The notes below the pieces were generated by a model. That model saw only the letters and a program-made list of their open reading frames with translations, made no database searches and was not told where the DNA came from. Made by a program: the position numbers and the translations under genes. From Flavobacteriales bacterium (GTDB lineage: Bacteria > Bacteroidota > Bacteroidia > Flavobacteriales_D > Crocinitomicaceae): a DNA stretch of 64,000 nt. Location: NCBI GenBank assembly GCA_947475095.1, contig CANJLG010000010.1:29204-93203 (forward strand). Reading direction: 5' to 3'. Positions 14,762-23,253 of this stretch are shown one piece after another; the first letter of the stretch is position 1, and each line of letters starts with the position of its first letter.

Positions 14762-17014
14762 CTAACGCTTTACAATAGAACGAGTGGTTTGAATGCCATT
14801 TTGTTCAATCGATAAAAAATAAAGTCCACTCTTCCAATCAGGAGTATTTACCGTATAGGTATTCGAAAAAACGTTATCCGATAAGATCGTACGCCCTTGT
14901 ATATCTATTACTGAAAAGACCATTTCAAGGTCTAATCCTGGTTCAATAATGAAATAGTCTTGGAAAGGAACCGGATACACGTTAGCGGCAACACCTTGCT
15001 CATTAATACCAACAAAGCAATTATTTGATGCGTCGAATGTTGGTGCGGCAGTCGCAAAAACTAAGCCGCCATCCGGACATCTTGCATAAGAAATATCGGT
15101 TGTTTGAAAACTAAATCCAACCGCATCGTACATCGTAAGTCCATTGCTAAAATAGATGCTCTCACCCGTAGAACCGAGCTTAAAATTGGTATGTAAACCA
15201 ACTTGATTGGTATCGTCATCTGCCCAAATAATTAAATAATCATTGGGAAGAATAATACTACCAGCGGGAAACGACCATTTCATATAATTTGTAGCATTAT
15301 CGGATAAATAAAGTCCAGATAAATCAAAGGCGCTGCTTGTTGTGTTGTATAACTCAATCCAATCATCACTTTCGTCATAATTATCAAAAGCCGTTGTGGA
15401 GTTAGAAGCCATGATTTCGTTTATCAAGACATTTCCAACTTGAGGTATCGGAACGGATAAGGCCAAGGAATGGAACTCATGTTCTGCGCGTTGTGGACTA
15501 AATAATCCGGCCACATTATTATCAGCATAAATATAATACTCAAATACAGGTCCATCTGCTGAAACTTGGTATCCATAAACATGGTCTCCCGATATTCCAT
15601 CACCATGTGCTCCATCATCAAACATTAATACGCGATTAAATTTCAATGGATGAGAGGTCCGATAACCTAAATAAACTTCTGTTTCGTTCGAACAAGTTGC
15701 CGTAATATAAAACGTAGAATTAATCGTAGGTGAAAGAACACTTGAAGCGTAAGCTGTAATCACTGGGGCAACAAGTAAATAATTCGCATTGGTAGTTAAG
15801 TAAGAAATCCTAGCTGCCATGAGTGCTTGAATACCAGGAATGGAGCCACCACCCCCTCCTCCACTCGCTACTGAGGTAGTCAAAGAATTAGTAAATTGAG
15901 CAAAGGTGTAGAACTTATAAGGATCGGCTTGAACAGACGAATTAATGGTGGTGCGTAATGAGTTAGCGCTTGTTAAATAATCGCCCGATATAAAAATTTC
16001 TTGTACAATGGTTCGTAAATGCGCCATATACATTCGTTTATACATAGGATCACCAAGGATTTTCTTTATTAATGGATGAATCGAAGAAGTGCTATTTGAC
16101 ATAGGGTCTAGGGTTGTCGAAACGGTAGTTCCGGAACCTGTTCCGCCTGGAAAACCGCCAAAACTCATGTTTAAATCCCAAACAGTAGTCACAAAACGAT
16201 CATTGATGTCGCGGTATAAATAATAATTTTGCCGAAATGCCCCGTTGTATGAATCTAAATTAACCAAGACGTTATTATAGGCTAACATCCATATAGCGCG
16301 GTCAATATCTAACTTTGTTTCTATCTGCGTGAAATTATTATTCAGTACGGTAATCATATCCACTAAGTCGGACCAACCATAGGTAGATTTTAACTCATAA
16401 CCCTGAACATAAGAAGCTGTATCGCTATTAATGTAGTTTAGATCAGGGCTAATGGTACTTCCTGGACCAGCACCTCCAACGGGATTACATTTAAAAAAAG
16501 ATCCGTCTGAGCTATAAAAATGTGCTGCATTAAAATCGTCTGAAATATCTTCAGCGTTGGAATATAATCCACGCAATCCACCATTGATATAAACATTCGC
16601 AAAATTCGCTTTTGGACAATCCATGTACTGCTCTAAAATGGCGTAGGATAATACCTCACGGATCATAGAAGGATCGCGGTAGCCATTTTGCAATTTGATG
16701 TCAACATAACCTAAATAATCTTGACTCCCCTTAATGTAATCCAATTTGATATGAAATGGATTTTTATTATTAGTTGGATTGTAGGTACTGTTTCCTTTGT
16801 ATTTAACCCCAACACTATCAAACGAAACCCCGTTAATCCTGACAGAATCTGCCACAATATAGGATTCCGTTGTTGCCGCAGCATCTAATTGAGCATCCCA
16901 ATTCGAAAAGGAGAAAAATAGTTCGATATTCTGGATCACGCTTCTATCGTAGAAGTTTTGAGAAATAGAATTAAATGATAGTAAGAGTGAGAAATAAATT
17001 AAGGTAGATTTCAT
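14762..17014 (-). CDS. CotH-family secreted protein with lamin-tail and T9SS sorting domains
   Basis: The 750-residue product is exported by Sec (signal peptide about residues 1-18) and then probably by the type IX system. A CotH kinase-like domain spans about 45-400, with VGVKYKGNSTY, FHIKLDY, and TTVWDLNMSFGG where catalytic Asp/Asn residues are expected. A glycine run (SGGGGGGS) follows, then a beta-rich spacer, a lamin-tail domain (about 530-650: LINEIMASN, DDWIELYN, LSGLYLSDN) and a T9SS type A C-terminal domain (VYPVPF, VIDIQGR, LYFLSIEQNG, final basic residues). CotH proteins are atypical protein kinases in spores; the substrate here is unknown. Confidence 0.88.
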   Translation of the reverse strand: MKSTLIYFSLLLSFNSISQNFYDRSVIQNIELFFSFSNWDAQLDAAATTESYIVADSVRINGVSFDSVGVKYKGNSTYNPTNNKNPFHIKLDYIKGSQDYLGYVDIKLQNGYRDPSMIREVLSYAILEQYMDCPKANFANVYINGGLRGLYSNAEDISDDFNAAHFYSSDGSFFKCNPVGGAGPGSTISPDLNYINSDTASYVQGYELKSTYGWSDLVDMITVLNNNFTQIETKLDIDRAIWMLAYNNVLVNLDSYNGAFRQNYYLYRDINDRFVTTVWDLNMSFGGFPGGTGSGTTVSTTLDPMSNSTSSIHPLIKKILGDPMYKRMYMAHLRTIVQEIFISGDYLTSANSLRTTINSSVQADPYKFYTFAQFTNSLTTSVASGGGGGGSIPGIQALMAARISYLTTNANYLLVAPVITAYASSVLSPTINSTFYITATCSNETEVYLGYRTSHPLKFNRVLMFDDGAHGDGISGDHVYGYQVSADGPVFEYYIYADNNVAGLFSPQRAEHEFHSLALSVPIPQVGNVLINEIMASNSTTAFDNYDESDDWIELYNTTSSAFDLSGLYLSDNATNYMKWSFPAGSIILPNDYLIIWADDDTNQVGLHTNFKLGSTGESIYFSNGLTMYDAVGFSFQTTDISYARCPDGGLVFATAAPTFDASNNCFVGINEQGVAANVYPVPFQDYFIIEPGLDLEMVFSVIDIQGRTILSDNVFSNTYTVNTPDWKSGLYFLSIEQNGIQTTRSIVKR

Positions 17015-17068
17015 TAAAGTAGGATTAGTAACTAATTAATCATTGAATAGATTGATTGTTTAGATGCT

Positions 17069-17076
17069 CAAATTTA
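17069..17076 (-). promoter_or_regulatory. -7 promoter element of the CotH gene
   Basis: The minus strand from 17076 to 17069 reads TAAATTTG, an exact TAnnTTTG match, 54 bases before the ATG. No -33 TTG is present at 19-21 bases. Confidence 0.35.
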
Positions 17077-17234
17077 CAAAAACCTTCGAATTAGTTAATA
17101 TTAATTTAACATTGAGGGTTTTTTACCAATAATTAAAAGACTTAGACAAACTAATTATGGTTAAATTTAGATATTGACACAGTTTTTGTTCAAAATTACT
17201 GTCCAAATTAACAACAACAGTAAAATAATAGGTT

Positions 17235-17242
17235 TACATTTG
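17235..17242 (+). promoter_or_regulatory. -7 promoter element of the GH3 gene
   Basis: TACATTTG at 17235-17242 matches TAnnTTTG and lies 14 bases before the ATG at 17257, which predicts a leader of about 10 bases. The -33 element is not evident. Confidence 0.4.
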
Positions 17243-17256
17243 AAACAAACAACATT

Positions 17257-18426
17257 ATGATAAAAATATTCCTATCAAGTTTTCTTATTATTACAATCGG
17301 ACACGGGTGTGCACAAACGCCACAGAAAACAGAAATCAAAGAACAGAAAATTGAAGTGAAAGCAGATATAAAGCAAAAAGAAATAATTTTGAATTTTGAA
17401 TTAAAAGATTATTTATCTGAAAATCAAGATCTTACCAACGAAGTTTTGCGAATTTTTAATTCATTAGATGACACTGCTATTGTAGCTCAATTAATAATGC
17501 CAGCAGCAGGGCGTTTAGGATTACCAAAAGACTCCGTCATAAAACTCATTAATAAGCGAATTATAGGAGGTATATTGATGTTAAACGGCACAAAAGAAGA
17601 ATTCACCTCTTGGATTAAATCATTTGAAAAATTAAACAAAGAAATTGGGAACTTACCTTTCCTTTATAGCGCCGATGCAGAACCAAGTTTGGTAAATAAA
17701 AAGATTATTGGATCTGCGCCTGTAAAGAAAGCGGCCGAAACCTCCTCTATTGAGGAAGTCATAGCAACCTCGCTTTCCATTTCAAAAGACCTCAATGAAA
17801 TCGGAATAAATTATAACTTCGCTCCGGTAGTAGATGTAGCTGGAAATGCAACCGTTGGTTACCGTGGCTTTGGATCTAAACCCGAGCAACTAAAGTCTTG
17901 GTCATTGGCCTTTATTGAAAACACCCAAAAACAAAATATAGTAGCTACCGCTAAACATTTCCCGGGTCACGGATTAGTGAGTGGAGATACACATAAAGAA
18001 CTACAAACAATTAATGGCGAAATGTTGGAAGTAAAAAATTACCCTGCATTAATTGAAAATGGTGTGCTCTCAATTATGATCGCACATATCGCTGTTCGGA
18101 ATAATGCGAAATATGATACACAAGGATTACCTTCAACACTTTCCGAAAAGATTGTAACTAAATTACTCAGAGACAGTCTAGGATTTAAAGGATTAATCGT
18201 AACAGATGCCATGAATATGGGTGGTGTAAAAAATGTTCCATTATCTTCAAGCAAAGCGGTAAGAGCAGGTTGTGATATTATCTTAATGCCTGCAGATGTA
18301 ACAAAAACACATGCCGAATTATTGAATTTATACCGCAAAGATCCACTTTTTAAACAACGTGTGGATGAATCTGCAAAGCGAATAATTCGAATGAAAATTG
18401 CTTTAGGTCTAATAAAACCTAATTGA
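17257..18426 (+). CDS. glycoside hydrolase family 3 lipoprotein (NagZ-like)
   Basis: The 389-residue product carries a lipoprotein signal (residues 1-18, lipobox around GHGC) and then the GH3 N-terminal barrel. The diagnostic KHFPGHG is followed by GDTH (about residues 232-244), which in NagZ-type enzymes forms the mobile Asp-His acid/base loop. The nucleophile region is VTDAMNMGG. The length fits a single-domain beta-N-acetylhexosaminidase, so turnover of muropeptides or chitooligosaccharides at the envelope is likely. The second GH3 domain of larger glucosidases is absent. The 3' end overlaps that of rimM on the other strand by 8 bases. Confidence 0.88.
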   Translation: MIKIFLSSFLIITIGHGCAQTPQKTEIKEQKIEVKADIKQKEIILNFELKDYLSENQDLTNEVLRIFNSLDDTAIVAQLIMPAAGRLGLPKDSVIKLINKRIIGGILMLNGTKEEFTSWIKSFEKLNKEIGNLPFLYSADAEPSLVNKKIIGSAPVKKAAETSSIEEVIATSLSISKDLNEIGINYNFAPVVDVAGNATVGYRGFGSKPEQLKSWSLAFIENTQKQNIVATAKHFPGHGLVSGDTHKELQTINGEMLEVKNYPALIENGVLSIMIAHIAVRNNAKYDTQGLPSTLSEKIVTKLLRDSLGFKGLIVTDAMNMGGVKNVPLSSSKAVRAGCDIILMPADVTKTHAELLNLYRKDPLFKQRVDESAKRIIRMKIALGLIKPN

Positions 18427-18946
18427 TATACAAATCAATAAGACCCTCAGGAGCGTTTATTTCAAGTATGCTATCGGTCCGTCTTACCCGATGAATTAAG
18501 CCATCAAATATTGGAATTAAAATTTCAAGGCCATTAAAATCAATCTTTAATAAGGGATTAGCGGCATGGTCAATTACCTCGATGATTATGCCTATGTTTC
18601 CCTTTTTCATGTCTATAACTTGAAATCCAAGCACCTCATGATCATAAAAGGAATCCTCACCTAAATCCGGCAATGAGGTTTCTGGAATATAAATATTTTT
18701 TTTCAAGAGTCTTTTGGCTGCGGCCTCATCGTCCACACCCTTAAATTTAACGGTAATAAATCCTTTATTTTTTAACTTAACATGTTCGATAAAAAATGGA
18801 GTTAAACAGGAATCAATATCTAGAACAAACATTGAACTTTCAAGGTATTCACTCGAATCAGTAACGTCTAAAAACAAAGAGACCTCACCTTTAAATCCGT
18901 GAAGTCTCGCTACTTGTCCTATATAAATACAATCTTCTTTTTGCAT
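18419..18946 (-). CDS. rimM: 16S rRNA maturation factor RimM
   Basis: The 175-residue protein assists late assembly of the 30S head. The RimM N-terminal beta-barrel starts at IYIGQVARLHGFKGEVSLFLD, and the C-terminal PRC-barrel domain is seen around DHEVLGFQVID and NPLLKIDF with EILIPIF. The frame is open further upstream, but those codons are only the antisense of the rpsP repeat tail and give a Lys/Leu/Arg-rich artefact. The ATG at 18946 starts the real domain, 4 bases after the rpsP stop. It forms an operon with rpsP; trmD and rplS, often next, are missing here. It overlaps the GH3 gene by 8 bases. Confidence 0.94.
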   Translation of the reverse strand: MQKEDCIYIGQVARLHGFKGEVSLFLDVTDSSEYLESSMFVLDIDSCLTPFFIEHVKLKNKGFITVKFKGVDDEAAAKRLLKKNIYIPETSLPDLGEDSFYDHEVLGFQVIDMKKGNIGIIIEVIDHAANPLLKIDFNGLEILIPIFDGLIHRVRRTDSILEINAPEGLIDLYIN

Positions 18947-18950
18947 GCAA

Positions 18951-19652
18951 TTATTCAGCGGCAGGTGCCTCTTCAGCACTTGACTCGTCTGCTTCTGGCG
19001 TCTCTTCAGCAACTGCTTCTTCTGTAACCGCCTCTTCAGCAACAACTTCTTCTGCAACCGCTTCTTCAGCAACCGCCTCTTCAGCAACTACTTCTTCTGC
19101 AACAACTTCTTCTGCAACCGCTTCGTCTGCAACAGCTTCTTCAGCTACTACTTCGTCTGAAACCGCTTCGTCAGCAACTACTTCTTCTTCAATAACTGTA
19201 TTCTTAGCTTCTATCATAGCCGCTTTAGCAATATTTGCTTCTACTTCGGCCTTCATTCTATTTGCCTTTTCTTTACTTGCAGATTTAGAAAGTGAATCTT
19301 TTTTACCTTCAATCTTTCCGTCTTTTTCTTGAAGCCATTGAGTAAATTTCGCTTCTGCTTGTTCTAATGTTAAAGCGCCTTTTGCTACTCCTTTTAATAA
19401 ATGGTTCTTATGAAGAACACCTTTATAGGATAAAATAGCGCGAGCCGTTTCAGACATTTCAGCACCTTTTTGAAGCCATGCTAATGTGTTATCGAAATTA
19501 ATATCGATCACAGCAGGATTAGCTACTGGATTATACGTTCCTAATTTTTCAATGAATCTACCATCTCTTTTCGCTCTGCTATCTGCTGCTACTAAGTGAA
19601 AAAAAGCTTTTCCTTTTTTTCCGTGACGTTGAAGTCTAATTCGTGTTGCCAT
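18951..19652 (-). CDS. rpsP: 30S ribosomal protein S16 with long acidic repeat tail
   Basis: Residues 1 to about 85 are a normal S16 (IRLQRHGKKGKAFFHLVAADSRAKRDGRFIEKLGTYNP), which binds 16S rRNA early in assembly. A helical, Lys-rich middle follows (about 86-150). The last 79 residues (155-233) are almost wholly five-residue units of the form (E/D)E(A/V)VA. The total of 233 residues is nearly three times the length of a typical S16 of about 80-90. Bacteroidota S16 proteins often have a C-terminal extension, but this one is long and strongly acidic. It is the first gene of a unit with rimM. Confidence 0.95.
   Translation of the reverse strand: MATRIRLQRHGKKGKAFFHLVAADSRAKRDGRFIEKLGTYNPVANPAVIDINFDNTLAWLQKGAEMSETARAILSYKGVLHKNHLLKGVAKGALTLEQAEAKFTQWLQEKDGKIEGKKDSLSKSASKEKANRMKAEVEANIAKAAMIEAKNTVIEEEVVADEAVSDEVVAEEAVADEAVAEEVVAEEVVAEEAVAEEAVAEEVVAEEAVTEEAVAEETPEADESSAEEAPAAE
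18954..19190 (-). repeat. 15-bp-period tandem repeat inside rpsP
   Basis: About twelve imperfect 15-base units encode the (E/D)E(A/V)VA repeats of the S16 tail, mostly GAAGAAGCGGTTGCT-like on the coding strand with synonymous variation. Longer-range similarity between groups of units suggests expansion by slippage or unequal recombination, so length may vary between strains. Confidence 0.85.
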
Positions 19653-19664
19653 ATTTTATTTTTT

Positions 19665-19718
19665 ACAATTTGAGGTCCGAAACCTCGGTTTATAATTTAT
19701 TTTAAGGGTGCAAAGATA
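19665..19718 (-). promoter_or_regulatory. rpsP promoter -7 element and leader hairpin
   Basis: The minus strand 19718 to 19711 reads TATCTTTG followed by CACCC, an exact TAnnTTTG match with the GCACCC extension. About 20 bases further the leader RNA can form GAGGU-UUCGG-ACCUC, a compact hairpin with a UUCG-type loop. The ATG is at 19652, so the leader is about 55 bases. No -33 TTG is evident. Confidence 0.5.
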
Positions 19719-19770
19719 GACTTTTTATTTTGGGTTTAAATACATTGAACCCTATTTTTAAGAAAAATAG

Positions 19771-22173
19771 TTAATTCCGATCTAATTTATAGGTGTATTG
19801 CACCATAAGGCATCGAGGCTGTTCTATTTTTAAGGGCCGTAAAGAGTAACTGCGATTGAATATATTACTTGCAATCAAGGCGACTTTATGAGAAGGGCTA
19901 AAGGTGTATGAAAGGCGCGTATCAAAAATCCAATTACCGAAGCGATGTGAATTAAAATAGTCCATGTAACGTATGTTTTGCTTATCGCCTCCAGAATTGG
20001 CGGTGGTTTCCTCAAAATCCTTAATAATCGCGTCCATATTCACAATCTTACTAAAATACTTCGCGCTCACACCGAGCGAAAATTTAGAAAAAATCGTTGC
20101 TTCAGCATCAAATTTAAGATTATGTAAAAAGCGGTATTTTAATATTTGACTTGCCGAATCCATCGATGTTGTATTGTAGCTGTATTGTCGATTTATATCA
20201 TCAACAGCATAAACATAATCAGGATTGAGCGTCTTTGGAACAATATAATTGTAGCCTGTCAAAAAAGTGAGTTCGAAATTTTTTGAAAACTTCGCTGTAC
20301 CAACAAATGAAATATCGATTCCAATCACACGCGAAGCCCCTGTATTAAGAAATTTGAATCCCGCAAAGGATGCTGGAGCATTAGCGACATCCCAAATGCC
20401 AAACATATATTCAATCGTATTTTGATATTCCTGCCAAAAAGCTGCAGCATCTAAATACGCCAACATTTTTCCCAATTTAATCCCTTGCTTGAAACCGACT
20501 TCAGCATTCCAACTACTTTCGGGTAATAAATCTGGGTTAGGAAAAACGCCAAAATTACCAACACCTGTTTTTATAAATCGCTCGGTAATGGTTGGAAATC
20601 GATATCCTTGTCCAAACGAAGCCCTAAGATATGATTCTTGATAAATTTTTAGGTTGGCGCCCGCTCTAAAAATCGGCTTAAAAGCAGTTACATTATTATT
20701 GAGCTGAAAATATTCTAAACGAGCACCTGCGGAAAGTGTAAGCAGCTTCTCAACCTTATGTTCAATTTGAGTGTAGGCCGATAAATTTAATAATTGGTTA
20801 TTTGGCGATCCAGAACCCACATAAATGTTAGCGAACGAATTGGTAAATGTAGAGGTGATCCCTCCAATGAAATCGATGCCTTTTAATTGCGCATACGACT
20901 TTTGGAACATATAATCAGCGTAATAAGTGGTGGCTGAGTTGGATTGATTGGCAGTCCGCTTATTGTCAGCATGTAAAATTCGTGTTCTTAAATAATGACG
21001 ACCATCGGTTTCGGTTAGAAATTGTACAAATGGATCGATGTTAAAAATAAATTGATCTTGTAAAAATACAGCCCCAGGATAGGCTCGGTATAAGCCAGAT
21101 GAATCATCTAACCAAGCAAATGACATATTACTTCTCGCCACCATGATATTCCCATTGACACCATAGTTTAATCCTTTGATTTTTTTGGAACGATATCTCA
21201 AGTTAAAATTCAAACGTGCTCGCTGAGAAGCCATTTGTTTATCGGTAAAATTAGAGATGGTGTCAATGACATATTGTCCCGGTTTTGGAGCTCCAATATA
21301 CCCATGATCATAATTTACATTAGCTCCCAAAACAACATCTAGGTTTCCTTTTTTTTCTGAATGCAAGATATTTACGCCTGAAATTAAGGGAACTCCTGTC
21401 CACCAAGCTGCCCCATCAATTGAAGGATTGGAATAAAATCCTGAATACAGGTTCACTTTCGTTAACGGCTTTGCCTTAGGATAAGCCGTTCGGATATGAA
21501 TTGAACCAGACAAGGCAGAACTTCCAGATAATACGGAAGCGGCTCCTTTAATGACCTCAATTTGGCTAATATTCTCAACAGGTATAAATCCCCATTCAGG
21601 TCGTCCAGCATCTCCAGAAAGCATCGGCATATCATCAACCATAACGGCTACCTTTGAACCTACGCCAAAAGTAAAGCCACTTCCACCTCTTATCTGTGGT
21701 TCACCATCCAAAATATTTAATCCGGGTGTTTGATCCAAAGCGGTTTCGATACTTCTTGTATTTTTATTTTCAATCAGCTCAGGCTTCAATACTACCATCG
21801 TGACAGTTTGTTCCTCTAAGGGCTTATCAAATTTTCCAACACTAACCTTTACTTGCTCAAATTCCAACACAAAAGGCTCCAAGGTAATGTTATGCTTAAG
21901 AACCTGACCTTCAATGAGTAGATGATTTGATGTATCGGATTTCATTCCAGAATACTTGCAAAGCAATTTGATATTACCAGCTGGTAAAGACAAAGTGTAA
22001 TTCCCTTGATCATCGCTTACTGCGCCAATCGTAATGTCTTTCTTATAAATCACAGATGCACCAACAATTACATTGCCCTTTGCATCCAACACTCTTCCTT
22101 CTATTGTTCCATTTTGTGCGAAACAAGAAAAGGAATAGAAAAAACTAAATAAGATGGAAAAACGAAAAACCAT
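19771..22173 (-). CDS. TonB-dependent outer-membrane receptor
   Basis: The 800-residue receptor has a signal peptide (residues 1-19, ending SCFA). A carboxypeptidase-regulatory-like domain follows (about 22-105: GTIEGRVLDAKGNVIVGASV). The plug domain comes next (about 120-235: ALDQTPGLNI, QIRGGSGFTFG, VAVMVDDMPML, ISQIEVIKGAASVLSGSSALSGSI), then a 22-strand barrel ending in MVQYTYKLDRN. The ligand cannot be read from the sequence. It starts 7 bases after the stop of the secreted protein gene upstream, so the two are co-transcribed and may work on the same substrate. The plug sequence resembles iron/vitamin receptors more than SusC, and no SusD gene is present. Confidence 0.92.
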   Translation of the reverse strand: MVFRFSILFSFFYSFSCFAQNGTIEGRVLDAKGNVIVGASVIYKKDITIGAVSDDQGNYTLSLPAGNIKLLCKYSGMKSDTSNHLLIEGQVLKHNITLEPFVLEFEQVKVSVGKFDKPLEEQTVTMVVLKPELIENKNTRSIETALDQTPGLNILDGEPQIRGGSGFTFGVGSKVAVMVDDMPMLSGDAGRPEWGFIPVENISQIEVIKGAASVLSGSSALSGSIHIRTAYPKAKPLTKVNLYSGFYSNPSIDGAAWWTGVPLISGVNILHSEKKGNLDVVLGANVNYDHGYIGAPKPGQYVIDTISNFTDKQMASQRARLNFNLRYRSKKIKGLNYGVNGNIMVARSNMSFAWLDDSSGLYRAYPGAVFLQDQFIFNIDPFVQFLTETDGRHYLRTRILHADNKRTANQSNSATTYYADYMFQKSYAQLKGIDFIGGITSTFTNSFANIYVGSGSPNNQLLNLSAYTQIEHKVEKLLTLSAGARLEYFQLNNNVTAFKPIFRAGANLKIYQESYLRASFGQGYRFPTITERFIKTGVGNFGVFPNPDLLPESSWNAEVGFKQGIKLGKMLAYLDAAAFWQEYQNTIEYMFGIWDVANAPASFAGFKFLNTGASRVIGIDISFVGTAKFSKNFELTFLTGYNYIVPKTLNPDYVYAVDDINRQYSYNTTSMDSASQILKYRFLHNLKFDAEATIFSKFSLGVSAKYFSKIVNMDAIIKDFEETTANSGGDKQNIRYMDYFNSHRFGNWIFDTRLSYTFSPSHKVALIASNIFNRSYSLRPLKIEQPRCLMVQYTYKLDRN

Positions 22174-22179
22174 TAAAAA

Positions 22180-23139
22180 TTAATCTACGATAAATTTAAG
22201 GGTACCGGCCTTACCCGAAAGTAATTGATAACGTGCGAAATGCACACCAGAATGAAGTTTAACAGACACGTTATTTTTCATAGCCCCTTCAAATTCTATT
22301 CCGCCAAGCACATTAACGATAGATAGTTGTCCGTCAATAATTTGGTCAGAAAAAAATTGTACACCTGAAGCATCAGAATAATTTACTGTTAATGATTTGT
22401 CAGTATTAGCAGTAATTCCTGCACCCGAATTATAAATCAATTGGATATCATCGATCAATACTTCGTCATTGGCAGCTCCAACACCTGGCGTTGAATTGGT
22501 AGCAAAGGTAACGAGTATGTATTCCGCTATAAGTCCAGGAGTTACAGTTGGTACAAAAGGAGCAGAAAATCGAGCCCAAGCCCCATTCGTAGGACTGTAG
22601 TTAAGAGCAGCATCAGCCAAAACATGCGGTTGAGATGAAGCATCTATTGGATCGCGCGTATCGTAAGCGTCGTGAACAATGGCATGTACTCTGGCCATTT
22701 GACTACCCGACCCTGCTTGGGTATATTTTGCCCAAAATACGATAGAATCAGGAATACTTGCACAAGTCTCAGAAAAGTTAGGATCTGCAATCGAGGAATA
22801 GTTATAGTTTGCTGCATTGGAAGGTGTTGTACTACCCATGTTAATGCGTCCGCAAGTCATGGTGCCATTGGCTGTAATTCCTAAAACGGAAGTCGACCAG
22901 ATGCGTGCGCAATACATTCCTGAAGCCCCAGCTCTGATGCTCGAAGATCGCTCAAGTTGCTTATTCGCAAATCCAGCGAAACTTCCTGATCCTGTTTTAA
23001 ATCCGTTCCAATTATCTGGTTCTTCGGTGGGAGCACCCACGTTCGACCATAACTCGAGGTTACTGTTAGCAATTTGAGTTTGCCCAAAAAGAAAACCAAT
23101 AAACAATGTAAACGCTAAGAAAGTAGTAATTTTGGTCAT
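22180..23139 (-). CDS. secreted PCMD-like protein with T9SS-type C-terminus
   Basis: The 319-residue product has a signal peptide (residues 1-19, LFGQTQIAN). The mature region opens with SNLELWSN...EEPDNWNGF, the pattern of the 'putative carbohydrate metabolism' (PCMD) and related jelly-roll families of Bacteroidota. Strands such as SIVFWAKYTQAG and VLIDDIQLIYN follow. The last 75 residues (LTVNYSDASGVQFF, QLSIVNVLGG, FARYQLLSGKAGTLKFIV) look like a T9SS sorting domain. It is the first gene of a two-gene unit with the TonB receptor. A role in binding a glycan or other ligand for that receptor is an inference. Confidence 0.68.
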   Translation of the reverse strand: MTKITTFLAFTLFIGFLFGQTQIANSNLELWSNVGAPTEEPDNWNGFKTGSGSFAGFANKQLERSSSIRAGASGMYCARIWSTSVLGITANGTMTCGRINMGSTTPSNAANYNYSSIADPNFSETCASIPDSIVFWAKYTQAGSGSQMARVHAIVHDAYDTRDPIDASSQPHVLADAALNYSPTNGAWARFSAPFVPTVTPGLIAEYILVTFATNSTPGVGAANDEVLIDDIQLIYNSGAGITANTDKSLTVNYSDASGVQFFSDQIIDGQLSIVNVLGGIEFEGAMKNNVSVKLHSGVHFARYQLLSGKAGTLKFIVD

Positions 23140-23161
23140 AATTTATAATTTAAGATTATAA

Positions 23162-23195
23162 CAAATATAAATAAAATACGATAGCTTGATCCAAA
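23162..23195 (-). promoter_or_regulatory. promoter of the PCMD/TonB-receptor unit
   Basis: On the minus strand, TTTG (23195 to 23192), a 22-base spacer and TATATTTG (23169 to 23162) fit the -33/-7 pattern, with a spacer slightly longer than usual. The start codon is 22 bases beyond the -7 box. Confidence 0.45.
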
Positions 23196-23253
23196 AATAA
23201 ACTAAAATTAACCTTAATCTTATCTCTACTTTAGCAAAATATTAAGAACTGAA

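Noticed and set aside
15424..15621. Met-rich minus-strand reading frame inside the CotH gene
   Set aside because: It is an alternative frame of a well-supported gene and has no independent signals.
18947..19087. N-terminal extension of rimM rich in Lys, Leu and Arg
   Set aside because: This is the antisense of the rpsP acidic repeat tail; the RimM domain starts at the ATG at 18946.
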